In this document: one piece after another, positions 10,701 through 20,743 of the stretch | Layout: each line of letters begins with the position of its first letter | Position numbering within the stretch: the stretch's first letter is position 1 | Source: Limnanthes douglasii subsp. nivea | Taxonomy: Eukaryota > Streptophyta > Magnoliopsida > Brassicales > Limnanthaceae | Direction of reading: 5' to 3' | NCBI GenBank assembly: GCA_036936605.1 | Contig: JAUPFV010000001.1 | Location: 150,704,187-150,768,186 of the forward strand | Length of the DNA stretch: 64,000 bases | Notes under the pieces: model-generated | Databases searched by the model: none | The model's input: only the letters and a program-made list of their open reading frames with translations | Told to the model about the DNA's origin: nothing | Program-made: the position numbers and the translations under genes

Positions 10701-11850
10701 CTCACAAACATTATCAAATCTTATAGGATAAATCTTGATAAATAGATGACAAAATGATGAACTATTATAATCTGAAAAGGAAATGATAATCGAGTCTAGT
10801 GTATTTTTTTATATTTCATTTAGTTCTATATATACAAGTTTACGATAAAGATAATTTTATATATTACATAACTGCTTCACAAAACGCCTTTCAATGGTTT
10901 TTAATACATGGAGGACTACTTTGGCCATTACCCACGTTCATTAATAGCATTTGCAGAAGGAATGCATCCACAATAACCGCTCCTCTACCGACGATTGAGG
11001 CCAATAATATATTTATCTTTCTTGACTTATTTCTCAGACTATAACTCTGTTCAGTTTGTATGCTTCTCCACTTAGCGCCTTCGCAACTTCTACCTACCTT
11101 TGCTAAAGGGAGCATGGCCTATCCAAAGAGCCAAATCTTTTCACTACATATTACTTCCTCGAAAAAATACTTCCTTATCACGTGTTAAAAATTGTGAATA
11201 CCGTTAATATTAGTTTAGATATTAGCTTTTTAAGAAGTATAAAAATTTAATTACTATTACAAATACAATATTTTAAATTTTTGTTAACTTAATATTTATT
11301 TCATACAAAATTGTTAGTTTATTTACTGCTATTAGAAATAAAATAAAATAATTTTATTATTTATTTATTAAAGTTTTTTATGATTAACATAATATATCGA
11401 TTAAAGATAATGAAATAACCGTTTCAATAGTAAAGAAAGTAAGCTTAAAATTGAGACCCGTTTTTCTTATACCGAGACTCCGCTATAATGAGATCTATTT
11501 TGGTTACGATAAGACTTTAATATTTAAAGAAATATCATTGACATAAATATCTTTTATATATATATATATATATCAAATTTCTTTTTTTTCTCTTTTCTAA
11601 ACTTCGAAACCTCTCAATTTACCCATTCCAAAAACTTTAGATTTCTCAAATCCAAGTTTGCAACTAGTTAAATGTATGTTTTCTTTACGTATTAGTGTAA
11701 TTTGTTTCGGATTTACTTTGATATTTTTAGAGTTTTAAGTTTCAGCTTTAAAAGTCGATTTTTTATATGATTGTTGTTGTTTCGAACTGTGGTTATAGGT
11801 ATATGTTTAGTTAGTTGTTATCTACATTTTCGTAATCTAGTTGCTAGATT
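10700..11850. other. AT-rich interval without a recognisable gene
   Basis: Short frames at 10,799-11,115 have no family I recognise and overlap on both strands. The rest is AT-rich with a short TA run near 11,562. I see nothing I can support. Confidence 0.5.
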
Positions 11851-12075
11851 TGGGTGAGATTTGCAGGAAACCATGGGTGTACCTTATGGATCGTACATTT
11901 TCGCAAATTTTTAGTGCCCAAAATTGTTGAATTCGTGCATACTAGGTTCGCGAATTCAGCAATTCTTGACACCTAGAATTCGTGATTTTAGGACATTTTT
12001 GTCTTAAATCGCTAACAATGTGTACACGAATTTAGCGTAACTTTGGCACACATTGTTCGCGATTTCTACTGTATT
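11850..12075. repeat. CGCGAATT/AATTCGTG motif cluster upstream of the PMD gene
   Basis: Short related phrases (GAATTCGTGCAT, TTCGCGAATTCAGC, AGAATTCGTGATTT, ACACGAATTTAGCG, TTCGCGATTTC) recur on both strands in about 200 bp. Similar clusters occur at 21,470-21,560 and 24,340-24,490. They may mark internal or subterminal parts of the old MULE. Confidence 0.5.
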
Positions 12076-12229
12076 ATTAAATTAAGCATGTTCAACATCT
12101 AATCGACTTGATTATTCATTACCATTGTTTATATCTTCCATGTAAATACATATTAGGGTGTTGTGAAATTGTTTTGGATATGATTGGGTATATAATAATA
12201 TGTTTTTTGTATTGTCATCATACCTCAGA

Positions 12230-13993
12230 GAAATCGTATTCCTACCGGATCAGACATCGATGGTACGATCATCGCGAACCTAGTTCACGGTCCGCTAAGG
12301 TTCAACGACGTATCCTCCTTCATGTACTTCCCCATAGACGTGGGTCTCCAGATCAGCTATGCCGGAGGGTCAATCCCCATGTGTCGGAGATTTATTCGGC
12401 AATGAACGACTATAAGTTGTACAGACATATAACGTCTTCAAGAATGAGGGAACCTAGGATTGGTTTAACGTATAGTAAATTATATTATCTATTGCTTAAT
12501 TTAAAATAATATTGTGTAGGCTCGTCCATATATGCGCTGCAACGCGATATACACTATCCATCATGGTTGGGATCTTACGCTTCAGAGTAGGGTTAGAGAC
12601 TAGGTTATGAGGTCTTGTTTTACTCCCCTCATCGATTGCTTTACGTGTTGGGCTACCAACGTACACCTCGTAGAGACGTTTCTCGAGAGGTGGCATATGG
12701 AGACTAACAACTTCTATTTCTCATTTGGTGATATGACGGTGATCTTAGATGATATCCACGCCATCATTGGTCTTCCAGTTACATGTGAGGGTTTCGACTT
12801 ACAGAGTTTTCCTAGTGATGGTCATCGTATTTCTTGGTATTCAAGTTTACTAGGTATACCCATTGATATTCTTAAAGAGGAACTTAGACCTAACAAGGCT
12901 GGTAGTTGTAGACATGTACGCCTATAGTTTTTGCGTTATGTATACATTGTTGATCGCTTGATGGATGATTCTATTTTGAATGATATGGTTCCGAAAGTGA
13001 CGAGGGGTTATTTGCTCCACATGCTTGGTTGTTCTGTTTTAACGAACAAAACTGAGAACAACATATCGCTCGACTACTTACAGTTCGTTGAGCACTTTAG
13101 GTCATCAGTTAGGTATAACTGGGGTTTATATTTATTGGCTCACTTGTATTACTAGCTTGGTCGATCATCCTTACATGCGACCTCGGGGTTTACTGGTTTT
13201 GTTGATTTGTTGGAGACGTGGATTTATGATCACTTCCCTTCGCTTATGACTACGGTCAACAATGGATATGCTATTTCTATGTCGACAATGTGTAGATACG
13301 CACCTCGTCATTTCCACTCAGATCCGGAGACTCGTATCAATACTTGACATACTTTATCTTTATTGAGGGAGCATAATGGAAGTTTCAACGTTTATGTTTT
13401 TATTTGTTGATCAACGTTTTTTTATTATTACTTAGTATACAATTATAGGTGTGGTTCATGTTGTACGAGCATATACGCAGTCATTTCCTTTTCTGCATTG
13501 TGGCTTGGATAGACTACACGCTGAAGACATGGGACATAGTTGCGGCATATTATCCGCTACGCGTTGCTCGACACCTAGGGTATATTCCGGATAAAGCTCT
13601 TTCACAACAAATTATTTTGCCGCCAGGCAGAGGTAGGTGTGTTAACACACGCTATTTGTGGGATGAGACTATATGGGTAGCATGGCAGTCGTACGTCGTT
13701 GATCCCATGATTCGTGGTGATACTTATACTATAGGCCATCCTAGTATGACCTCTTTATACACTTTATGGGTCCACGATCGCCTATGGTACATATTGGGAT
13801 TGATCCCGAGTGTGAGTCATCTTATGCATATGTTGGGGAGAACCCAGGAGCGATGAGTTACCATGCTAGGTTATATGACTTGTCCGATCGTATTGATGTA
13901 CATTCGAGGTTGCACACGATGAGTATGGACGAGGTTTGTAAGTCGTTGGAGGAGTACTCGACAGTGGCTCACCAGTATCTAGAGCTTGATTGA
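12230..13993 (+). pseudogene. Plant mobile domain (MAIN/MAIL-type) pseudogene
   Basis: The core at 12,607-13,345 reads ERWHMETNNFYFSFGDMTVI then LDDIHAIIGLPV, the typical start of the plant mobile domain (family consensus ERWRPETHTFHLP then G-E-T-L-D-V-LLGL). It continues RGYLLHMLGCSVLTNK and YNWGLYLLAHLYY. A probable intron (13,3xx-13,448, acceptor AATTATAG) precedes a C-terminal exon at 13,449-13,993 with VAAYYPLRVARHLGYIPDKA. In-frame stops at 12,925, 13,153 and near 13,333 and a frameshift near 13,800-13,850 make it a pseudogene. PMD proteins include Arabidopsis MAIN and MAIL1 (silencing, genome stability), and the domain is common in MULEs and gypsy elements. It lies just upstream of small gene A and may be cargo of the old MULE. 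Confidence 0.82.
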
Positions 13994-14219
13994 GTGACCA
14001 TTTTTTATTCCATGATTGTTTGATTATATTTTTGACCGGTACCGAGAGCTTAATTGAGTGACCATTTTGTATTCCATGACTGTTTGATTGTATTGGAGGG
14101 GCCATTTAGTTTTACTTTTTATTACATTCTATATTTTGTATATGTTATTTAGCTATATTTATTTACATATTTTATATGTTTTTAATGTACCGTATACTAT
14201 GACTATATATTGCTAAACA

Positions 14220-14395
14220 ATGTTTTCCGCCAAACATTGATTCCCTCCAAACAATTACAATACATTGCTTAACAATGATTCCCGCCAAACATTGATTCCC
14301 TCCAAATAATGACTCATGTTAACCAATGATTCCCGCCATCATTTGTTCCCGCCAAAAATTGATTTCCTGCCAAATTGGATTTGTTTTTAAAAGGA
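14220..14395 (+). promoter_or_regulatory. Putative promoter of small gene A with E2F-like sites
   Basis: Imperfect repeats contain TTCCCGCC-type octamers near 14,224 (TTTTCCGC), 14,278 (ATTCCCGC), 14,329 (ATTCCCGC) and 14,345 (GTTCCCGC). They resemble the plant E2F site (TTTCCCGCC). A TATA-like TTTTTAAAAG follows at about 14,384-14,393, about 70 bp before the coding frame. Function is inferred from motif spacing only. Confidence 0.4.
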
Positions 14396-14456
14396 CCCTG
14401 AATCCCAGTGTAATAATTCATCCACCAAACACTCTCAAACATAAAAAAAAACATAA

Positions 14457-14858
14457 AGGATTCTAGGGATTGAGTTTAATGTAGATGAAGACTATCACTT
14501 GCTTCAGGCCGTGAAGTTTGTTACTCGAACAATATCTGATGATACGAGCGATGATTTTTTTGATCGAACGCTATGTAGAATGTATCTTGATTATGACCGA
14601 TTAAGAGTAACAAATCAGCCACCGCACAGTCGTGACGAAGTAAAAAACAGGTACAATTGTGTGAAACCGTTGCAACATATGTTGTACATGCCTTACAAAA
14701 TAAAGCAAGAAGTGGATGCAGTGTGGAACATGAAAGTTACAAATTTTATTACTATGGATATGGTAGCATATCTGGAGGATGGGATTACGGAAAGAGAGGA
14801 TCATATTGCGAACGACATCATTGTTGAAGACAACATGGGATACTACTTCAAATTCTAA
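14457..14858 (+). CDS. Small MULE-associated protein A, possible Myb/SANT-like
   Basis: An open frame of about 133 codons ends at a TAA (14,856-14,858). It has no in-frame ATG before the conserved region: the TTG at 14,499 is unlikely to be a real start, so the N-terminus may be lost or spliced. The order of features is conserved with the genes at 18,939 and 20,744: an acidic DEDYHLLQAVKF segment, DDTSDDFFDRTLCRMYLDYD, then SRDEVKNRYNCV and a terminal NMGYYFKF. The R-x-EV-x-x-RY/W helix recalls the third helix of Myb/SANT-like (trihelix) domains, so DNA binding is a guess. It lies downstream of the PMD pseudogene. Its 3' flank carries the complete MULE insertion. Confidence 0.6.
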   Translation, partial: RILGIEFNVDEDYHLLQAVKFVTRTISDDTSDDFFDRTLCRMYLDYDRLRVTNQPPHSRDEVKNRYNCVKPLQHMLYMPYKIKQEVDAVWNMKVTNFITMDMVAYLEDGITEREDHIANDIIVEDNMGYYFKF

Positions 14859-14992
14859 TTTTTATGTTTTCTTTGGTTGTTGTTTGAGTTTTTATGATTA
14901 TGATTTCCTCAGTTGTTGTTTGAGTTTGTGATTTTCTTACTTTTTGTTCGATTTTTATGTTTTCCTAAGTTGTTCGACATGTTTTTAGTCAA

Positions 14993-15040
14993 GGGTATGG
15001 CTATATATACCCAAAACGGGTTTAAGTATACCCAAAAACA
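14993..15040. repeat. Left TIR of the complete MULE
   Basis: It shares the core GCTATATATACCCA, CGGGTTTAAGTATACCCAA with the reverse complement of the right end. More TATACCC copies follow near 15,155 and 15,182. A TATATATA run in the TIR could serve as a core promoter, as MuDR TIRs do, but that is inference. Confidence 0.88.
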
Positions 15041-15309
15041 ACAGTTGACTTTCGATTGACTTTTTTTTGACATGTTTACCCTCCATCAGAAAATTAATAT
15101 CTAAACTGCCATTAAGTAAAAAAAAACTACTAAGTGTATCCTGAGTATACCCAATTCACCAAAAGTCCTATTTCGCTATGTATACCCAAACAAACACTCT
15201 TCTTTGCTGAATTTACTATCCAAATAGTATAGTTTCTTAAAAAATTTGAAACCTAATTCAAACTTCCTAAGAAAATCAAGAACATTCAAACTAAAACACA
15301 AAATCGATC

Positions 15310-18300
15310 ATGTCGGAAGCAGAACTAGGGATCAGCGTGGAGGAGTTGATGTCGCTGGAGAGAAGGAATGATGAATTTTCGCCGGAAAAAGAGATTGAGT
15401 CGCCGAAGAAGGAGCCATGGTCGCCGGAAACGCCACCACCGTCACCGGCGAAGGTATTGAAGAACCCGGCGAACCATGCACCATCGGTTCCGGCCCATGG
15501 AACCGATGGTACATGGTCACGTAGCCGGTCGGTTCCACAGCCCCAGCACCACCGGTGCTGAGGCGAAGAACCGGTGGACCTGGGGCCTCAGTCCGCTCGG
15601 TTCTGAGGCCCCAGCACCACCGGTTCATGGCCTCAGCACCAGTGGTGCTTATGGCCGTATCCGGCCGGTTCTGAGGCCTAGAACCACCGGTTTTAGGCCT
15701 CAGAACATTGGATTTTCGCATGTTTTTCGAAAAAAAGCCTGATTTTTTTTATGTTGTTAACTATACTTGAATGTTTATTGTGCTTTTTTGTTGTGTAACA
15801 GGGGACGGATGTCGCAAGTGGGACTGAGGCACCTTCCGCTACCGATTATAGTCATTTGTTCTTCACTACCGAGTTCTACACACACGGCGCGTTGGTGAAA
15901 TGGGTTACGAAGATCGGAAAACTTTATGGTATGGTTATCAACATAAGTCGGCGCGACAAAGCAAACAGCAGAAAAAGTCCGAGAGTTTATTTCCAGTGTG
16001 AGAGGGAGGGTAAATATATTCCAAGGGTTGCAGAAAAAGACCGCAAACGGAAGTCTACAGGAACGAAAAAGATTGACTGCCCATTTCAGCTTCTCGGGTC
16101 AATGGTTGCCCCAAATCAATTGAAGTTAGAAGTAAAATGTGGTACTCATAACCATGACATTTCTATACATCTAGATGGTCATTCTTTTGCTGGCCGTTTG
16201 AATGATGAAGAGATGGAGTATGTTGAACGAGCGACCTTCATTGGTACTAACCCCAGAGATATACTGAATGGTGTGAAGAAATTGAACGAAGATAATGTTT
16301 CTACCATGCGAACAATCTACAATGCACGACAGAAAAATCGGGTTCTAAAGAAGGCGGGTAGGTCACAACTTCAGTTCTTGTGGGGTGAGCTTAAGTCACA
16401 CAATTATTATGAATGGCATAAATCTGGTGAAGACGATGGACAAATCATTACAGATTTGTTTTTTGCCCATCCTGTCAGTGTTGACCTTTTGCGCACATTT
16501 CCGATAGTTTTGATTATGGATAGTACATATAAAGTGATACGATATGGTATGCCATTTTTCGAGATAGTGGGTGTGACGTGTACTGGATTGACTTTATGTG
16601 CGGCATTTGCCTTCATGCCGGGTGAGAAGTTAAACAACTTCAAATGGGTATTAGAGTGTTTGAAATCGTTGATTTCCGTTCATGGAATTGAAGAACCGCG
16701 GGTCATCCTAACCGACAGAGATTTAGCATTGATGAATGCTATAGAAGTGGTATTCCCAGAGACAACGCATATGTTATGTCGCTGGCACATTAACCAAAAT
16801 GTTCTAGGGAAAACAAGAAAGCACTTCCGCGAGAAAAGTGATCATAAAGAATTTGTTAGTGCTTGGCAGAAGATTGTGTATAGTAAATCAGAGATTGAAT
16901 TCGATCACGCTAGACGGGAGATGCTATTGAAGTACAAAGCTTACCCTGAAGCAATTGAATACACTGAAAAATCGTGGCTCGATAAGTACATGGACAAATT
17001 TGTTGTTTGGAAGACGAACAAAAACATGCATTTGGGACATTGCACAACAAACCGCGTCGAGAGTGCTCATTCTAACCTAAAACGTTACATACGTACGAGT
17101 AAATTAAACTTTGAGTTATTTTGGGGGAGGGTTCATTCGCTTGTTGAAATCCAACATGCTGCCATTAGGTCGTCGTTCGAGAAAAGTCGTTACATAGCAC
17201 TGCATAAGTTCGCGGATAAACTGTTTGATGAGATTCGAGGCAAGGTTTCCCACGTGGTGTTAGAACTATTTTTCTCTGAAGTAGAGAAGGCCGAAGATAC
17301 CAAGATGGTCGCTATTGAAGATGGGCCGGATGTTAAAGACACTGGCGAGTGTATATGCGTTGTAAAATCTACCCATGGTATACCTTGCTATCACCAGGTC
17401 CGCAAGTGGCGTAAAGGTGGAATGTCTGCCTCTCTAGATGCTTTTCACATCCACTGGACAAGGTTAGAAATAATGCCTCGTACATTCCGTACGACCATGG
17501 AAATTCTCAAAGATGATCTGCTAAAGCTAGTTAACGATGTTATGGATACGAAAGATGAAAGCCGTATCAAACATATTTACAAGAAATGGTTTGAAGTTGT
17601 TTATCCTGAAACATCGTCATTGCTAGAGCCATTGGAGAAGCAGAAACACCGAGGCCGCCCACAGGTGAAAAGAAAGTTAGTGGTTGATACATCATCCACT
17701 AAACGGGACATGAGCGGATGGGAGTACCCGCTAAAAGAGGATGAAGCTAGTCATGACGCAGTCATGCAGTCTTTAAAACCAACAAAAGTTAAAAAGAGTA
17801 AAACAGTTGGTAGTGAATCAACGATTCGGGCAGATGTGCCTAGAGTACCTCGTACTCGTACTCGTACCTCTTCCATTGCCTCGCTAGGTAGTAACATCGT
17901 ACAACCGTCCATTGATCGAGTCACAGAACTAATACATGACCCGAAAGGTTTTTTGCGTTGGTTTCCGATTCACTTCAACCCTTTTATATCGGGTATTAAT
18001 GATGTTAAGCGAGATGGACATTGTGGATATAGAGCAGTTTCATTCGGGTTGTATGGTCATGAAGAAGGATGGCGAGGTGTTCGGAAGGCAATATACGATG
18101 AGCTAATGGAAAACTACGACACATACAGCAAGATATATAACGGTAAAGAGGATTACCTGAAGGTTGCAGAAAGTATAAACTACTACGAGACACCAGCATC
18201 ACCCAAATATTGGATGACAATGCCTGAAATGGGTATTGCGATTGCAACCAAGTTCGAATGCATTGTTCATTTTGTGTCACTCGTAGGGAATCACAACTGT

Positions 18301-18663
18301 AGTCATAATTTTTTACCTCTGCGCGGTAAGCCTCCCATTATGGCCCAAAGACGTGAGATTGGGTTTGGATTCGTCGATACTAACCACTTTGTCAATGTAA
18401 GTCATTCGATATATGGTTATGTTTTTTCTCACCACTATATTACTCAATTGTTGATTCTAATTTAAGTACCTATGAAACAGCTATCAATCAAGCCCCTTTG
18501 CCCTTGCGCACGCATACATCCTACGTGGCAGAAGTTAAAGAGCGAAGAGGCTACGCATTGGGAGCTACCATTAGTTGGTCGCTGCAAGAAATATACGGAA
18601 CTCGAAGGTAGAAAGCCAGTTAGTTCATTCCCAGAAGTAACTAATCTTGACGAGTTTGTTTAG
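15310..18663 (+). CDS. MULE transposase with FAR1-like zinc finger, SWIM, AT-hook and OTU protease
   Basis: Three exons: 15,310-15,453, 15,802-18,396 and 18,481-18,663. All junctions are GT-AG and phase 0 (AAG/GTATTG, GTGTAACAG/GGG, GTCAAT/GTAAGT, GAAACAG/CTA), giving 973 aa. An acidic N-terminus is followed by a WRKY-GCM1/FAR1-type finger (Cys114, Cys141, His164 and His166). The MULE DDE core has Asp288 in LIMDSTYK, Asp353 in ILTDRDLALM, the CRWH motif at 374-377 and probable Glu468 in NRVESAHSNLK. A SWIM motif CxC...CxH lies at 565-579 and an RGRP AT-hook at about 665-668. The OTU domain runs from about 760, with Asp786 and Cys789 in RDGHCGYRAVS and His910 in TNHFVN. It should bind the TIRs and catalyse cut-and-paste transposition in the nucleus. 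The OTU part suggests removal of ubiquitin or a ubiquitin-like modifier; its target is unknown. No stops or frameshifts are seen. A start at the TTG at 15,856 is rejected. Confidence 0.93.
15454..15801. repeat. Transposase intron 1 filled with ACCGGT/GGCCTCAG inverted repeats
   Basis: Within the 348-bp intron (GTATTG...AACAG), about 15,477-15,715 is GC-rich. It repeats ACCACCGGTT, AACCGGTGG, CCATGGAACCGATGG, GAGGCCCCAGCACCACCGG and complements, able to form several hairpins. The homologous intron of the left copy (3,583-3,950) has the same motif but a different arrangement, so the motif is kept while its order changes. Confidence 0.8.
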
Positions 18664-18938
18664 TAGGTTTATGTGTTTCGGTCGGGTTTATTGTTTCGAA
18701 CTCTTCTGTGTCTTTTGGTCGCTTTACGTCATTTGTAAGGATTTATGATGTTTAGAACTTTGTTTTACTACATCGTTTTGGTTGTTTTGGTATTTTCTCT
18801 ATTATTGCATTAATTCATTCAAATTACCAACTTATAACGATAAGCCAATAATCATTTCATAACTAAAATAAAACATCACAAACAAGCAACAACAACATAT
18901 TGTAAACATTAGTACATAACTTGATATAGAACAGACAG

Positions 18939-20130
18939 TTAGTCAAAATCATAGCCTCCATTGTCGCTGAGAATACGCACTGTTTCCTCCTTCATGGCAA
19001 TTTGAGAATGAACGTATTGTGCCATTTCCAACGACATATAGTCTGTGATCATTAAACCGAAGGAGTCGAACGCTTCATTCCTGACTTCTGGGGGCTCGTT
19101 AAACACCAAGAACATCGGTCCACTAGTTATAGACTTGTACCTAGTGGCTACCTCTTGACGAGTACGCGATCGAGGCATTTGTCTAGATGTAGACATTTCG
19201 CCGTACATGAAATACATCATACACAAAACTTCATCAAAGAACTCATCGGTATTATCGTCCGGCCATTTGAACTTCACAGCTTTCGCAGCCTTGAGCGGAT
19301 GAGCATCATCAAACACACTCCTGGACTGGAAACTGGACTCTAATGTCCTCGTATGGCTCAAATAGCACCTGTTACAAAATATTAAAACAATTAGATTGAT
19401 TTAAAATCCTAACAATTAGTCCGTATCCGTTCCTCCTCCTCCCTAACACGAATAGTCTCAGGGTCATCTGGTAAATCTCGTCCGCGCTTGGCATCGCGGA
19501 CCCGCTCATTTTCAACCGCACGAACAGTCTTAATACTCTTGCCTAGCGGCGGCGGACGTGACCCAGGGGGATACGCCCTGGATCGTGGAAGACGTCGCTC
19601 CTCTACTGCGTCTGACCTACAAAAATACGAAACAAAGCACGAAATTAATAACACTAACATATAAAATTTAAATCATCAATAGTCCTATACGTATGGTGAA
19701 ATTTGAAGTTTTTTTAAAAAAATGCAATACCGGAACTTTTAAAACAAAAAAATTGGAGTTTTTTTTTAAAAAAAAAATCGGGTACCATAGGTACCATACA
19801 AGGCGAACCGAGCGGCACGGGTGCTAGTGCCGCTCGGTACACTGGTGTACCGAGCGGCACACCATCACGCACCGATGATGCTGCCCAAGGCGCACCACCG
19901 GTGCGTTGCCGGCCATTTTCCAGCCGGCGAGTTGGCTGGAAAATGGCCCCAAATCTAATCCTAATCCTACCCTAAACCCTAATTCTCTACCTAATTTTAT
20001 CCTAAACGCAAAATTCAACCCTAAATCTAACCAAAAACTAAAATTCATACCTAAATCTAACAAAATTAAGTAACAAAATTAATTTGGGGACTTACGTAGG
20101 AGGCGGAGGAGGGTTTTTGTTCTTGACCAT
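18939..20130 (-). CDS. Small accessory gene B, convergent with the transposase
   Basis: Exon 1, 20,130-20,096, reads MVKNKNPPPPP plus two bases of a codon and has a donor GTAAGT. A 479-bp intron ends TTTTTGTAG. Exon 2 starts at 19,616 in matching phase (TSDAVEERRLPRSR...) and stays open to about 19,413. Exon 3 is read from about 19,369 to the TAA at 18,939-18,941. It contains FDDAHPLKAAKAVKF, DDNTDEFFDEVLCMMYFMYG, RTRQEVATRYKSI and a final LSDNGGYDFD. The intron between exons 2 and 3 (GTTAGG...TAACAG) would join them out of phase, so this copy may carry a small indel, or the splice site differs. The EV-x-x-RY helix suggests a Myb/SANT-like DNA-binding fold (weak). The position is that of mudrB in maize MuDR, but I see no similarity to MURB. 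Confidence 0.7.
19790..20080. repeat. Gene B intron 1: palindromic GC block then CCTAAA-rich tract
   Basis: At about 19,806-19,860, ACCGAGCGGCAC and GTGCCGCTCGGT alternate and form nested hairpins; at about 19,909-19,950, GGCCATTTTCCAGCC pairs with GGCTGGAAAATGGCC. From 19,950 to 20,065 degenerate CCTAAATCTAA and CCCTAAACCCTAA phrases resemble plant telo-box repeats. Both blocks lie inside the 479-bp intron. Confidence 0.75.
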
Positions 20131-20359
20131 GATGAAGGAGGAGGAGGAGGAGGAGTGGTGGTGGTGGTGGTGGTTCGCCGGAAAAATAAGAGAGAATTGA
20201 GGTGAGATTCTAGAGAGAAATGAGAGGTATGAGTGAAGTGAGAGAAAGTGTAGGTTTAAGTGGAGTGGATGAACTTAGTAAAAAAAATTGGCTTATATAC
20301 CCACAAAAGGGCATTTTTGGAAAAAATTGGGTATACTTAGATCACCTTTGGGTATACTC

Positions 20360-20406
20360 AAAATTGGGTATACTTAAACCCGAATTGGGTATATATAGCT
20401 TGACTC
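20360..20406. repeat. Right TIR of the complete MULE
   Basis: Reverse-complement partner of 14,993-15,040. GGGTATAC is repeated at about 20,331, 20,350 and 20,367, with GGGTATATAT at about 20,388, giving a cluster of likely transposase-binding repeats at this end. Confidence 0.88.
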
Positions 20407-20415
20407 TTTAGTCAA

Positions 20416-20743
20416 TTTTTACCTTTTTCGTTCATTTTTTCAGTAGTAGTTTTATTGTACTCTATATTTTGTTATGCTATAATGAGACTCTTATGTTATA
20501 ACTGGACACTTAGATCTAACGCACATGGTTTATCCTGACGCACATATGGATATGTGTTGTTTGTATATATTATGTGTCACTAAATGATTGGGTTATGTGA
20601 TTACGTCATCCACATCTTACATGTGTTAAGTAGTGATTGGTCTACTTGGATTACGTTATCTAAAGATAAAATGGTCAATAAATAGATTTTCTCCTCTTGT
20701 AACAACACAACCTGAAAAACTCAAGCTACTAAAAACTCTAAAA
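20416..20743 (+). promoter_or_regulatory. Upstream region of small gene C
   Basis: This is the sequence right of the MULE insertion and upstream of gene C. A TATA-like GTCAATAAATAG lies near 20,670-20,681, followed by a CT-rich then A-rich leader like that of gene A. No other gene is seen. Confidence 0.35.

Larger units (their letters stand above)
14993..20406 (+). mobile_element. Complete two-gene MULE-OTU element, 5,414 bp
   Basis: Both ends carry about 45-bp TIRs with around eight mismatches, starting GGGTATGGCTATATATACCC at the left and, as reverse complement, GAGTCAAGCTATATATACCC at the right. A perfect 9-bp target duplication TTTAGTCAA lies at 14,984-14,992 and 20,407-20,415. The paralogous sequence at about 21,300-21,350 has ACATG(T)5AGTCAA(T)6 with a single copy and no insert, which fixes both ends. 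The element holds a plus-strand transposase-OTU gene (15,310-18,663) and a convergent minus-strand small gene (20,130-18,939). The transposase reading frame is uninterrupted, so it could be a source of transposase. Confidence 0.93.

Noticed and set aside
10799..11115. Overlapping 70-80 codon frames on both strands
   Set aside because: No recognisable family, no splice context and no repeat boundary; probably chance.
15856..15858. TTG as start of an 869-codon transposase
   Set aside because: The frame is open upstream to a good acceptor at 15,800-15,801, and a 48-codon ATG exon joins in phase.
19824..20063. 79-codon Leu/Gly repeat peptide
   Set aside because: It is the reverse reading of the CCTAAA-rich intron tract.
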